Shown piece after piece: positions 43,388 to 52,659 of a DNA stretch of 64,000 nucleotides. Origin of the DNA: Acrasis kona (Eukaryota; Heterolobosea; Eutetramitea; Acrasida; Acrasidae); contig JAOPGA020000995.1 in NCBI GenBank assembly GCA_026419775.2, positions 56,599-120,598 of the forward strand. Reading direction: 5' to 3'. The first letter of the stretch is position 1. Each line of letters begins with the position of its first letter. Below the pieces are notes generated by a model that saw nothing but the letters and a program-made list of their open reading frames with translations, searched no databases and was not told the origin of the DNA. The position numbers and the translations under genes are program-made.

Positions 43388-43828
43388 TTACTGTAAAAGA
43401 CTGTCAATGATATTATCATTCTCAAATGTCACCGCCCATCCATGTCCTCCTAATGCATCTCTTTTGTTATTTAGAGTCAAAATAAATTCTTCTTCGTTTT
43501 CATCTACACGTAAATAAAGTTCCACATCGAATTCCTTCTTAAAGAAACCAACTGTGTCAGCTTCCTCTAATTCCTCCTCGCTATATTCTTCCGACTCACC
43601 GAGCCAGCTTCCCACCGTTTCTTGATCAATGGCATCCTGAATTGAAGTTGAAATGTATTGATCTAAATTATTCAATACACGCTTCAGTGCATTTTCACAT
43701 CGGGGTAAATCCTTGTTTGCATCAGAGATCGTCACTTGTATCTTATTGCCTTCATTATTAATCTCTCCAACCCAATAGCACTTTTTGTAAGTAAAGGTCC
43801 CAAGACTGCAAGTTTCAACCTCATCCAT
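43388..43828 (-). CDS. Uncharacterised protein, weakly DUF2262-like
   Basis: 146 aa. It has a short N-terminal beta segment (CYWVGEINNEGNKIQVTI), a helical middle (CENALKRVLNNLDQYI), an acidic patch (EEYSEEELEEAD) and a beta end (ELYLRVDENEEEFIL, GGHGWAVTFENDNI). The pattern recalls DUF2262-type proteins, which are widespread in bacteria; this is by eye only. No catalytic residues are evident. It lies next to the split tRNA gene, 84 bp away, probably by chance. Confidence 0.55.
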   Translation of the reverse strand: MDEVETCSLGTFTYKKCYWVGEINNEGNKIQVTISDANKDLPRCENALKRVLNNLDQYISTSIQDAIDQETVGSWLGESEEYSEEELEEADTVGFFKKEFDVELYLRVDENEEEFILTLNNKRDALGGHGWAVTFENDNIIDSLLQ

Positions 43829-44207
43829 GTTCAGATTGTGAGTATTGTGCGGGAATTTTTTGAGTTTAGTAATCCTGGATGAATAAAGTAACTTGTGTTA
43901 TTATTTCACAAACGGTCAACTCATCATACTTACATGCTACTTTGATAACGTCTGTCAGCGAAGCTAGTATAATGTATGTAGTTTACAATTTCATTCCATT
44001 TGGATGAGGGGATACTACGTCAATGAGTTGCTAGCAAATACATATCAAGAATATGATCATCTATATCTTTATTAAAGAGCTTGTTCAACTTAAGGCCGAA
44101 AAGGAGAAGATAATTACGCGGGACAAGTGTAGTATTGTTTCAACATCCATCATTTAATGTGATGCACAAGAAGTTATTTTGTAGAATGTATTTAAAGCAC
44201 GAAAGTA
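43829..44207. other. Intergenic, possible tiny ORFs
   Basis: About 380 bp. On the plus strand near 44010-44155, short overlapping frames (MRGYYVNELLANTYQEYDH and KELVQLKAEKEKIITRDK) look weakly coding. No phase-consistent gene could be made from them. Otherwise nothing is recognised. Confidence 0.25.
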
Positions 44208-44609
44208 TTATTGTTCTAACCCACGTAAAGCAATAAGTAGTTTTCGTGGCAATAGTGGCGTTTCAGATTGCACATAATCCTTCAAACAAGAAGACTCTAC
44301 TATGTCTAAACCAACCGCCCAATCGTCTATTGACAAATCTCTTTGCTCCTGACTGATGATGGAATACCATTTATTCATACTTTCCAAGTTAATATTACCA
44401 TATAACTCGTGCATCAATAAACGCGCCTCGATATACGGTATCCTCTTCTTGTCATTCTGAAAAATACGGAAAACTTTTCTCTTGTCGGATCCCTGGATAA
44501 TAATTTGTTTTGCATGCTTTATTTTTTCATCCCGACCCATTGTTGAATATTTGTTCGTTTGATGGTTTGTCAGGTTGCAGCATGAACAAAGAGGAATTCC
44601 ATCCGACAT
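44208..44609 (-). CDS. Uncharacterised small helical protein
   Basis: 133 aa from ATG 44609, or 110 aa from the second ATG at 44540 (MGRDEKIKHAKQIIIQ). The longer form begins with a Cys cluster (PLCSCCNLTNHQ). The rest is predicted helical, with RIPYIEARLLMHELYGN and ISQEQRDLSIDDWAVGL. No domain is recognised. It is transcribed away from the PTB-like gene. Confidence 0.5.
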   Translation of the reverse strand: MSDGIPLCSCCNLTNHQTNKYSTMGRDEKIKHAKQIIIQGSDKRKVFRIFQNDKKRIPYIEARLLMHELYGNINLESMNKWYSIISQEQRDLSIDDWAVGLDIVESSCLKDYVQSETPLLPRKLLIALRGLEQ

Positions 44610-44899
44610 CGTTACAATAAATTTTGATATTGAAAATATTAAAAATAGAACTCAAAATACGGGGAAAACATTTCTCTGATCGCACATAAGAGTTTTATGA
44701 GTAAGTGAACATCATTAAAAAATAACGCGCAGGCTAGTAGTAATACTATGAAGCAGAAAAGATCTAATAAGTTCAAGGGGATATTTGAACATCTATCTTC
44801 ATTTAAATCGTAACGCTTGGTCAACTTGAAGGCTGCAACCCAATTTTTACCAAACTGCCCACTTCAATACATCTTACTTCCTAATCTTACTTCCGGACG

Positions 44900-46396
44900 A
44901 TGAACCAACCCCTTAGCCCAAGCTCAGCAAGAGACACTTCGCCCGTCGCAAACAACGAAAGTACCGCTAACCCAACAAGCATTGCAATTTACGCTGCTCC
45001 AACGGACGCACCCGCCACTGCAGAAGAACCAACCCGCGTTATTCACTTTAGACATGTCGCACAAGGAACGACACAGTCGGATCTTGTAGACCTGTGCTCA
45101 CCATACGGAAAAGTGACCCACATTCTACTATTGAAGAACAATCAAGCTCTCGTTCAATTCGCCGATTTGGCTTGTGCCATGCAATTCATTCAACACTGCG
45201 GAGCAGACAAGTCCTTGAGACCCAACGTCCGTGGCGCTACCATCCACCCCAGTTACAGCAGTCACAAAGAACTTACAAAGGGAGGCCTTGAGGAGGGTGC
45301 TAAACCCAACAAAAAGGCAGCGACCCAAGACGGGGAAAAGGAGGAAGGAGAGTCCAAACACGGTCCAAACAGAATTATTTTGGTCACCGTCCATAACGTC
45401 AATCAATACACAGTCAACGCCGATACCATATACCAAGTCTTCCACCCATTCGGCACTATTGAAAAAATCGTAATGTTCGTCAAGCCTGTCGGACTTCAAG
45501 CTCTAGTCCAGTACCAAGATGCTCAAGAGGCCGCAAAAGCCCGTCAATCTCTTTCCGGACTAAGTCTGTACAACAATAACATTTGCTCCCTAAGCGTACA
45601 ATACAGCAACTTGACTGAACTCACCGTCCACCAAAACAGCGACAAATCAAGGGATTATACTAAGAGCGGAGGTTTCACGCAAGGTCTATTGGAATCACCT
45701 GCACTTTACCAACCAACAGGTGGATCGTCTCAACAGACAAACGGCCAGACCGGTACACACATACAACCACTAAACATGGTCCCCAGAGAACCTGAAAAGA
45801 CGGTTCTTCTTGTAAGCAAGTTCAACCACAGAGAGATGGGAATAATCGCTTTGCTCAACCTTTTCTCTTGTTATGGTTTTGTTTTGCGCATCAAGATCTT
45901 TAGGGTCAAACCTGATCATGCTTTGATAGAGTTTGCTAATCATGCCATGGCCAACGCTGCACTAACCAACTTGAAGGGTATCGAATTGTATGGTTACAAA
46001 TTATCGGTCAACTTTAGCGTTCACAGTCACATAAATTCAAACACCAGCACTACCCAAGGAAGCAACGATCGTTCGGATGAGGACTTTATGAGAGATTTTT
46101 CCAAAACTGTACTCAACAGGTTTTCAGCAAAATCAAACCAAAGGTACATGTGTCAACCAACCGCAACATTACACATTTCAAACATTAGTCCAAGCGTGAG
46201 CGAAGAAGAGTTAGAGAAGGTGCTCAACGAAAAAGGAAAGGCAGAGAAACATCGGGTATACGAACACAATGAGAAGAGAATGGCTTTGTTCAAGTATCCA
46301 AAGGTTAGCGATGCCGCAGAAGTCCTCTGTCAAGTACATGATAAAGTAGTTGGTGGAAAGAGCATCAAAGTTGCATTTAGCACAAACAGACTATAA
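44900..46396 (+). CDS. PTB/hnRNP-L-like RNA-binding protein, four RRMs
   Basis: 498 aa, single exon. RRM1 starts at ~45 (RVIHFRHVAQGTTQSDLV, with NNQALVQFADLACAM). RRM2 is near 155 (IILVTVHNVN, with GLQALVQYQDAQEA). RRM3 is near 300 (KTVLLVSKFN, with DHALIEFANHAMA). RRM4 is at the C-terminus (ATLHISNISPSVSEEELEKV, with KRMALFKYPKVSDA). The domain order and the xALVQF/xALIEF RNP1 variants are typical of polypyrimidine-tract-binding proteins and hnRNP L. The likely role is control of splicing, polyadenylation or mRNA stability. The N-terminus is a Ser/Thr/Pro-rich tail. Confidence 0.9.
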   Translation: MNQPLSPSSARDTSPVANNESTANPTSIAIYAAPTDAPATAEEPTRVIHFRHVAQGTTQSDLVDLCSPYGKVTHILLLKNNQALVQFADLACAMQFIQHCGADKSLRPNVRGATIHPSYSSHKELTKGGLEEGAKPNKKAATQDGEKEEGESKHGPNRIILVTVHNVNQYTVNADTIYQVFHPFGTIEKIVMFVKPVGLQALVQYQDAQEAAKARQSLSGLSLYNNNICSLSVQYSNLTELTVHQNSDKSRDYTKSGGFTQGLLESPALYQPTGGSSQQTNGQTGTHIQPLNMVPREPEKTVLLVSKFNHREMGIIALLNLFSCYGFVLRIKIFRVKPDHALIEFANHAMANAALTNLKGIELYGYKLSVNFSVHSHINSNTSTTQGSNDRSDEDFMRDFSKTVLNRFSAKSNQRYMCQPTATLHISNISPSVSEEELEKVLNEKGKAEKHRVYEHNEKRMALFKYPKVSDAAEVLCQVHDKVVGGKSIKVAFSTNRL

Positions 46397-46609
46397 AAAT
46401 ACTTTTTTAAATATGCAGTCTTATTGTTTTTTGAATGTGTTGTGACTCTGTGTGAGTGGTGGATGAAGTGGTTATCTTCGCAAGAGTTATCTGAATATGT
46501 ACATAAAGATCTATTTATTTATAGTTGTTGTAAAGGAAAGTTTGTTGGGTTTGCAATTCAAAGAATGTTGCATATATCATTTCGCGAAGTCGGGTCAGTT
46601 TCTGTATTT

Positions 46610-47116
46610 CTAGAATACTTTGTATTGACCTGGGTCCTTGTCCTTCCACTTTGATAGAGGTTTGTACGTCTCATGCACATTGTTGTTAGAAGGGCTTGTT
46701 GGTTTCCAAACACGTGTAGGTGTCGTAGAATGTGGAGATTTCTGAATGGATTCACTATACCTTTTGTCATCCTCTTGGCACAAATGTGTTCCTTGCTCTA
46801 GGAGCTTTTTCCTCCATTGTTGCTTAAACTCCTCTTTTTTAATTTCTTGCTGAACTTTCGCTTTCGCAAACTCTTCTATACGATTGACCGACTTGCGGAC
46901 CGGAGAGGTCGTATTTTTAGAAAAGTAGTCCATCATCGATATGGAGGGCGATGTCATTGGTCTAGTTGATGGTGGGTTGGGTGTAGCTCCAAAAATTCTT
47001 TCTGTCGTATTTGTCGCTTTGTTAGGATTTTGTCTTGTACTGCACCTTATTGGCACTTCATTCTCCAATCGTTTGTTTTGCTCAAACTCTTGCCCCCTTG
47101 CTCCTCTTCTAACCAT
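46610..47116 (-). CDS. Uncharacterised basic, disordered protein
   Basis: 168 aa from the ATG at 47116 (MVRRGARGQEFEQNKRLEN). It is rich in Thr, Pro, Ser and Lys. Short motifs include STRPMTSPSISMMDYFSKN and a charged helix KAKVQQEIKKEEFKQQWRKK. The C-terminal half has several SP/TP sites (KSPHSTTPTR). No domain is recognised. A cytoskeleton-linked or phospho-regulated protein would be a guess. Confidence 0.5.
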   Translation of the reverse strand: MVRRGARGQEFEQNKRLENEVPIRCSTRQNPNKATNTTERIFGATPNPPSTRPMTSPSISMMDYFSKNTTSPVRKSVNRIEEFAKAKVQQEIKKEEFKQQWRKKLLEQGTHLCQEDDKRYSESIQKSPHSTTPTRVWKPTSPSNNNVHETYKPLSKWKDKDPGQYKVF

Positions 47117-47238
47117 TGTAGATGGCGCTTCATACAACCTTTATAAATTCATTAGGCGCCAAAAAAATATCTGTTTTAGATGCAACGTTCATATGGATGA
47201 ATAAGCCGTCGTCTATTTCAAAGTTTTAATTTATTTTT

Positions 47239-48237
47239 TTACATGTCAAAACTCAATAATGGAAGTGCTGTTGGCGGTGCCTTCTTGGTGGTTTTACGCC
47301 TAGCAGTCTTGTTACACCTAGGTGTAGTGCATATATTTTCATTAGGCTTCAACTTTAGTTTTACTGTACCCACTGCACAATGTTGGGGAAGTTTTGTTTT
47401 TAGCTTTTCAGGTGTACAATTTGGAGGCAACTCGCTTAAAGGTGTTCTTAAAGTCTTTTCTGCCTTCTCATTAGATTCAATTACTTGCATCTTTTTCTTA
47501 AATGTTAATGTTTTCATGGCTGTAATCTTCTTGATTTTGGTCTTGTTGATTGGAGTTGTTGAGATTCTTTGATTAAGGATGCGATTTTGTACATGCTTCT
47601 GAACTTTATCGGGCACCTCCTCTACGTAATTTATACAGAATTTTGGCACTTCCTCTCCAAAAGCAAAGTGCCAGTTGTGTAAATGTAGATAGTTTGTCCT
47701 TTCCTGTTCGTCAGATACGTATACTCTAACGTTCTTCTTTTCTTGATACACATCCTGTCTGCTTCCATTGTTGAAGAAAAATGATATACGTTCTCCAACC
47801 ACCTCAACATCATCAACATAGAACAGTTGCGATGCTTCCTCCTTTTTAAAATGATATTTATCGATCAGAGAAGATTCCTTGAACATTGATTCGGTAGGCA
47901 ACTTGTCTAACTTCGATCGAACCCATTCTTCAGGTTCATTTTCGCCACTGTGCGCCAATAACTGTCCTTCTTTATCAACTAGAGCAACGTTTTCCAAGAA
48001 GAAGCATCCTTTGTTCGAGTTACTAAGAACGTAAAAAGCCACTGGTGGTTCCTTCACTGTTATTTCAAAACTTGTTACCCAAACATCTGGTATAGCTAGC
48101 AGCCTATCTTCATCTTGACATTGTTCACTCGTATTGTTTTCGTGATGTATCCTTTGAAAGGACATCATTTTTAATGCTATCATTCTCATGGCAGCACATT
48201 GTATAATGGTAGCTGCACTATCTTCTTTTGCGCACAT
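47239..48237 (-). CDS. Uncharacterised protein with N-terminal IQ-like motif
   Basis: 332 aa using the ATG at 48237 (MCAKEDSAATIIQCAAMRM). The frame is open further upstream, but that would overlap the divergent gene's coding start. SAATIIQCAAMRMIALKM resembles a calmodulin-binding IQ helix, lacking the final basic residues. The middle (TSFEITVKEPPVAFYVL, NYLHLHNWHFAFGEE) looks like a folded beta-rich domain of unknown type. The C-terminus is strongly Lys/Thr-rich. Its start is 24 bp from the divergent gene at 48262. Confidence 0.55.
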   Translation of the reverse strand: MCAKEDSAATIIQCAAMRMIALKMMSFQRIHHENNTSEQCQDEDRLLAIPDVWVTSFEITVKEPPVAFYVLSNSNKGCFFLENVALVDKEGQLLAHSGENEPEEWVRSKLDKLPTESMFKESSLIDKYHFKKEEASQLFYVDDVEVVGERISFFFNNGSRQDVYQEKKNVRVYVSDEQERTNYLHLHNWHFAFGEEVPKFCINYVEEVPDKVQKHVQNRILNQRISTTPINKTKIKKITAMKTLTFKKKMQVIESNEKAEKTLRTPLSELPPNCTPEKLKTKLPQHCAVGTVKLKLKPNENICTTPRCNKTARRKTTKKAPPTALPLLSFDM

Positions 48238-48261
48238 TTTAAACGGTAATGAGGTTACAAA

Positions 48262-48606
48262 ATGGTGGAAATTGTTCAGGTTGACGAAGAGAAATATGAC
48301 AGCGAAGAGGACACCACCCTTGTGATAATAAAGTGCAATACTAGCCGAGTTGAAAAAATAGTGGATACTATACGCAAGATTAACAACAAGGATAAGAGAG
48401 TGAACAATCATATTGACTTTGTGGGAAATGTTATTAGATGGGTGAAGTCTTTGTTCTCTAAAGAGTCTTTAAAGGAGGAGTGGGCATCTTTCATAGATGT
48501 ATTTCGGTTTAGAGTGTTTGATGTTATAATTGTTCTTGCAATTGGATATTTGTGCAAGAAATTTCACATACTAAACCACGCCCTTGGGTGGATAATACAA
48601 GAATAA
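48262..48606 (+). CDS. Small protein with C-terminal membrane segment
   Basis: 114 aa. The N-terminal part is acidic (DEEKYDSEEDTTLVIIK). A basic stretch with KINNKDKRVNN follows. One hydrophobic segment (VFDVIIVLAIGYLCKKF) near residue 88 could anchor it by its tail. No family is recognised. It is divergent from the IQ-like gene at only 24 bp between starts. Confidence 0.5.
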   Translation: MVEIVQVDEEKYDSEEDTTLVIIKCNTSRVEKIVDTIRKINNKDKRVNNHIDFVGNVIRWVKSLFSKESLKEEWASFIDVFRFRVFDVIIVLAIGYLCKKFHILNHALGWIIQE

Positions 48607-49276
48607 AATTATCATAAAATCTACATGTGTTATTAAAGTTATAGTAAGTATTATGTCGTTATCACACCCCTTACATTTCCAAAGTAATACACGAACTCTG
48701 CCCTCTAATTTAAATGTCCATTCGATGTAGCGAAATTCAAATTAGTTTCATGGAGATCTATTGAGTTGTTCGGCAAGTTTTCCTTCTTATGTATATTACC
48801 AGCAAGGGTATCTGTTGAAGTCACATCAATTATTCATACAATACTTCTCCTATACTCTGTGACTTTAAAAATAATTCGGACGGAAGGCTTATAAGAGATA
48901 GGTTGACCGCTACTTTACCCTTTTTTGCTGAGACGCCTTAGTGTGCAATCACGATGAAGAACAACATAACTAGAATCAACAACAGGTATACATACAATTA
49001 TTTTATGATACAATTTTAAATTGTACAGATCATCGGTATTTGTAATATTTTATAAAAAGAATCTAATTCCAGTGTTGATTAGAGTTTTTAATAACAACAA
49101 TTTGAAGAGGATTTGAAATCCTCACACGTAAACTTTTTGGACATTAGTTTACTCATAACACACAAATGTAGCACTGCATGGCTCAAGTTTGAAGGAACAC
49201 CATATTTAAAGTTCATTCAAGTAAAAGGTTCAATCCCTCCCGCCACCCTATGAGGTTTGATACAAAGAATTGTGAA
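48607..49276. other. Gene-poor stretch
   Basis: 670 bp at the left border of the accessory region. It contains only the tiny spliced frame listed at 48954-49116. The rest is AT-rich with no recognised gene, and marks a change from the dense spacing elsewhere. Confidence 0.35.
48954..49116 (+). CDS. Possible tiny two-exon ORF
   Basis: Exons 48954-48985 and 49029-49116 with a 43-nt GTATAC..TACAG intron give 39 aa: a polar start (MKNNITRINNR), then a hydrophobic run (SSVFVIFYKKNLIPVLIRVF). The intron fits the local style, but the frame is very short. It may be a micropeptide, the first exons of a longer gene, or chance. Confidence 0.22.
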
Positions 49277-49680
49277 TCAAGACCGGTTCAAGTATCTAGT
49301 TCCCGCAAGACACTTACAGGAGTTAAATGGATAAAAACAAGCTCCAAAGTGGTTCGTACAAGTCGCATGCGCGTTACTCCCATAGTCGTTGGAGTTAGTG
49401 TATATATTAGAGGTTGAGTATGTGGGTGTTGAAGTGGGTGTCGATTTATGTATAGAATTGGAGTGAGCGATAAGGTTATTAGATGTTAGAGTAGAAGTTA
49501 GCGTCTGACGACACACAGTTACCATTAGCGCCACAAACATTTATTTGAATTGAGCTGGTGCCATTGCTAATTGAGTATTGACACTGTAGACCAGTACAGC
49601 CTGTACTACAAGTACAGTTATTAGGCGCACTACAATTACCGTTACCGGAGCAAATATTAGATGTAGTGGAGTTATATCCA
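49277..49680 (-). pseudogene. EGF-like repeat protein fragment (decayed)
   Basis: On the minus strand, NICSGNGNCSAPNNCTCSTG followed by CTGLQC and then NVCGANGNC read as tenascin-type EGF repeats. They match the pattern seen in large surface or secreted proteins of heteroloboseans. A further piece, GACFYPFNSCKCLAGTRYL, lies in another frame closer to 49277. The frame changes and contains stops, and no start or signal peptide is visible, so it looks like debris of a larger host gene. Short intron-like breaks cannot be excluded. Confidence 0.5.
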
Positions 49681-50214
49681 TATCATACAGAATATATCTA
49701 TCTCACCCTCTCCTCTGTTACCTCTTACTATAAGATAATTGTCGGATAATGGTTGAAACTACGTTGCGATAATGCTTACAGCTTGACTGCATGATATTTT
49801 TTGTTAGTTGGCGTCCGATCCTCACATTCATGTTTATATGGCCGCAGATTCAAAATGGTTAGTCATTTGATGTGACAAGATTATTTATAACAGCTTTACA
49901 ATTTTGTCCTTAGGGGTAAGGGTATGGAGAAGATGTGAAAAAGTTCGAAGACGAAACAGAGCACTAGGTGGAGTGTATCAATACTTTACAGTTTTCGAAC
50001 TCAATTCAACAAACGGAGCCGTTCCGATCACTCCAAGAAACATTTATTACATTACAAATCTGGTTTATTGTTTCCAATGATTATTGAGCTGTTTATTCTT
50101 CTGCATCCATGTAGCCGATACTTCCCATGCTCAAGACTTGTGCATCGTCGGGGGTTGTAATTACTCAATTGTACTTGTTTATTGTGAAAAAGGTCTAATA
50201 CACCAAACTCGAAA
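49681..50214. other. Gene-poor stretch, nothing recognised
   Basis: About 530 bp in the accessory region between EGF-repeat debris and the orphan gene. No coding-like frame or RNA gene was seen. Confidence 0.3.
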
Positions 50215-51447
50215 TCACACGTTGATATTTGAATAGTCGATCATAGTCGAGTCTCTACAATTACGACGACTAACAGAGATAATGGCATATAAATTATTGT
50301 TCCACCTCTCTCGTTCGATGGTGTACACCGACATTCGCATACGGACGATGAGTCTCTCCATGACAGATAGATTACCAACCAACTGCATCGATGTACTGGG
50401 AACCCAGGGTAGAATTGGGTGGATGTCTTTCACAGCGAGCTTCATGAACGCAGTTGTCAATTTTAGGTTAGGGACCCTAAAATCCACTGGTAGCACAATA
50501 ACTTTTTTCGAAAATTCGTCTGTACACAAAACGATCTTCGTTGACGGAAGGTTACCGTACGATCTATCAGTAGTTGTAGCCCCAACAACATCCGTCAAGA
50601 CACTGAAATAGTACGTGTCATGTACGTACTCCACGGTCACCGCGTACGAATTGATGGTTGCTCCGTGGTGAACATTTATGCCTGGGTGTGTTCTTGTGGC
50701 CCCAACCGTCTCGAATAATGTCGAACCGACAACTTCCAAGCTCCAACCGGCGAATGCCCCAGGTCCTGGTGCAGCTCTTAGTGATGTAACTATATCGACC
50801 AGGTCAATCTCTTGTGCAAATGGCAATGCTGATGGATAAACAAGCGTATATCCCCCTCTACTTGTGATGACGACCCCACAATTTACAAAGCCGTTTGTTA
50901 AAAGAGAAGGACTAAAGTCATCAGCGTTGCGTATTCCTATTTGCCTAAGCGTGTTCTTGGTGACATCCTTCACTGCTGTGCTTAAACGCTTCATAAATGA
51001 TTCATTCTTGGAGATAAGCTCTTTGACTCGCTTAGTATCATATTCACTTTCATTCATTTTTAACTCCCCTTTATCAAAAGTAATGTGGACTAGTGGCGTT
51101 AAAACTTTTACGCTCAGGGCACTCTGACCAGATTTAAAAACATCTATGTTCGAACATTCTGCCTCTAAAAGGGATGACAGATTTATTATTTTGTTAAGTT
51201 GTTCCAAATGTTTTGTTTGTAAATGGTTATGTACATTACGGATCTCTTGTTGGATCACTTTCTCACAGAACACACAGTGTGTATGCCTCTTGTCAAATAC
51301 TTCCCCATTTGTAGAGCATTCTGTTGTATATCTGCACCATTGCAGCTCAGATGCAAAGATTCTCACACACTCGCTCACTTCGTTTGTTCTCATTTGCCGA
51401 TGTGAGATAAAGTCAACTTCGGAATATTTTGTATCATGTTTTAACAT
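50215..51447 (-). CDS. Orphan protein with BED/C2H2-like zinc motif
   Basis: 410 aa from the ATG at 51447 (MLKHDTKYSEVDFISHRQ); the open frame continues upstream but reaches no better start than MVHH at about 51567. CVFCEKV, then HNHLQTKH (near residue 70) could bind zinc, as in a BED or C2H2 finger. The rest has beta-rich stretches (VNCGVVITSRGGYTLVYPSA, NSYAVTVEYVHDTYYFSVL) of no known family. GC content is slightly higher than in flanks. BED fingers often occur in transposase-derived proteins, but no transposase catalytic motif was seen. Its neighbours are also unusual. Confidence 0.5.
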   Translation of the reverse strand: MLKHDTKYSEVDFISHRQMRTNEVSECVRIFASELQWCRYTTECSTNGEVFDKRHTHCVFCEKVIQQEIRNVHNHLQTKHLEQLNKIINLSSLLEAECSNIDVFKSGQSALSVKVLTPLVHITFDKGELKMNESEYDTKRVKELISKNESFMKRLSTAVKDVTKNTLRQIGIRNADDFSPSLLTNGFVNCGVVITSRGGYTLVYPSALPFAQEIDLVDIVTSLRAAPGPGAFAGWSLEVVGSTLFETVGATRTHPGINVHHGATINSYAVTVEYVHDTYYFSVLTDVVGATTTDRSYGNLPSTKIVLCTDEFSKKVIVLPVDFRVPNLKLTTAFMKLAVKDIHPILPWVPSTSMQLVGNLSVMERLIVRMRMSVYTIERERWNNNLYAIISVSRRNCRDSTMIDYSNINV

Positions 51448-51908
51448 TATCTGTATTGTGAGTTGTACTCTAATGGATGTATGACGGAGTGACGGACGAA
51501 GATCGCAGATTCGAGTCAGTGGGATTTCATTTCGAAGGAAATTAATGATTATGATGTGATGTACCATTTTTTTGTGGTACTCGACATGCGGTTTTCGAAT
51601 CCAGAAATTCCTTCTTTTAGGCAACCCTTTTGGGGTATACCGCTGTCAAGCGTCATCTCTTTTGAGAAATGTATATTTACAATACCATTTCCCACAGTGA
51701 CTTTGACAACCCTGAGTACTATCGCTTCTGTTCTTTTTCTGATATCTAAGTAACGATTAAAAAGGGCATGAAGCAGGGTTGTCAAAATCTATCACCGTTC
51801 TAGGTGTTCACACGCCACATGCCGTAGGTTGGGCCCCTCATCTCGTTCACAATAAGATTTTGAATCAGGCAAATCTTTTACAATGAATTTACAAAATATT
51901 TTCAAAAG
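51448..51908. other. Unassigned sequence upstream of orphan
   Basis: 460 bp between the two minus-strand orphans. An open frame extends the first orphan upstream, and a second frame (51549-51785, minus) is open without an ATG. Neither could be supported as a separate gene. Confidence 0.3.
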
Positions 51909-52358
51909 TCATTTATTTGAACAGTTTTCTTTGGTTTCATGACATTGCAGTGTACACTTTTGGTTATTTGCGCGGCAGCTACACCTGTTGTTCTTACAAT
52001 CACCCTTATTGGCACAATTACAAAACCCATGAAAAACTCGCTTCTGCTTTTTTGCAGGCTCTGGATTATTGTCATCCAGCATCCTTCTTTTTTTGTCGTT
52101 TGATGTATTTGTCGGTTGATCTGAAATTTTTAGGGAATGTTTGTTGTTCGATTTGCGTGCATTATTCAAATGGTTTTGCAAAGAATCCTCCAACTTTAAA
52201 TTCTTACTCATCCGGTAGTGTGCCCAATAACAATGATCACATATTGGGCCTTGAATACCCAACTCAACACCAAATAGTCGCACATGCTGCTCATTAGTTA
52301 CCGCATTTTTAGTTCGGTATTTATGATACTGTGTGTGGCATAAAATGCATTTGTTCAT
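51909..52358 (-). CDS. Cysteine-rich CXC-type protein
   Basis: 149 aa. The N-terminal zinc site has CILCHTQYHKY and later ICDHCYWAHY. A Lys/Asn/Ser-rich linker holds KKRRMLDD and PAKKQKRV, likely nuclear signals. The C-terminus, FCNCANKGDCKNNRCSCRAN, then KCTLQCHETKENC, follows the spacing of CXC/tesmin-like repeats, which bind DNA or zinc. Similar Cys tails occur in chromatin proteins and in mobile-element proteins. It is small, and its own catalytic domain is absent. Source and role unknown. Confidence 0.6.
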   Translation of the reverse strand: MNKCILCHTQYHKYRTKNAVTNEQHVRLFGVELGIQGPICDHCYWAHYRMSKNLKLEDSLQNHLNNARKSNNKHSLKISDQPTNTSNDKKRRMLDDNNPEPAKKQKRVFHGFCNCANKGDCKNNRCSCRANNQKCTLQCHETKENCSNK

Positions 52359-52659
52359 GCTTATTACAATGAAATTCAGTTTGAATCACTCTTTATCGAA
52401 GAACTTCAATCATTGTAGAGAAATACTACTATGCTTTAAATTAGAGCCTCTAACAACCAATCCATATATTGGAACAAATTTGAACTAAAGTTTTAGTTCA
52501 AACAACAGAGTTACGAGGACTGATTGTACAGTACATTGATTCAGAGTTACAAGAAGAGTTTATATCTTTGTCACAAGGGGATGAGCCTATAACCTTGACT
52601 GTGCACAAAAGGATTAAGTCCAAACATGTCAATCTGTCAATGTCACACGCACTTGTCAA

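Noticed and set aside
44639-44824. 61-residue minus-strand frame with a hydrophobic segment
   Set aside because: It begins with TTG and has no ATG before the hydrophobic part; not supported as a gene.
49180-49250. tRNA-like pattern (TGGCTCAAG with GGTTCAATCCC)
   Set aside because: The box-like pieces exist, but no acceptor or T-stem pairing could be formed, even allowing introns.
51549-51785. Second minus-strand frame upstream of the BED-like orphan
   Set aside because: No ATG or domain, and it overlaps the other open frame; cannot be supported.
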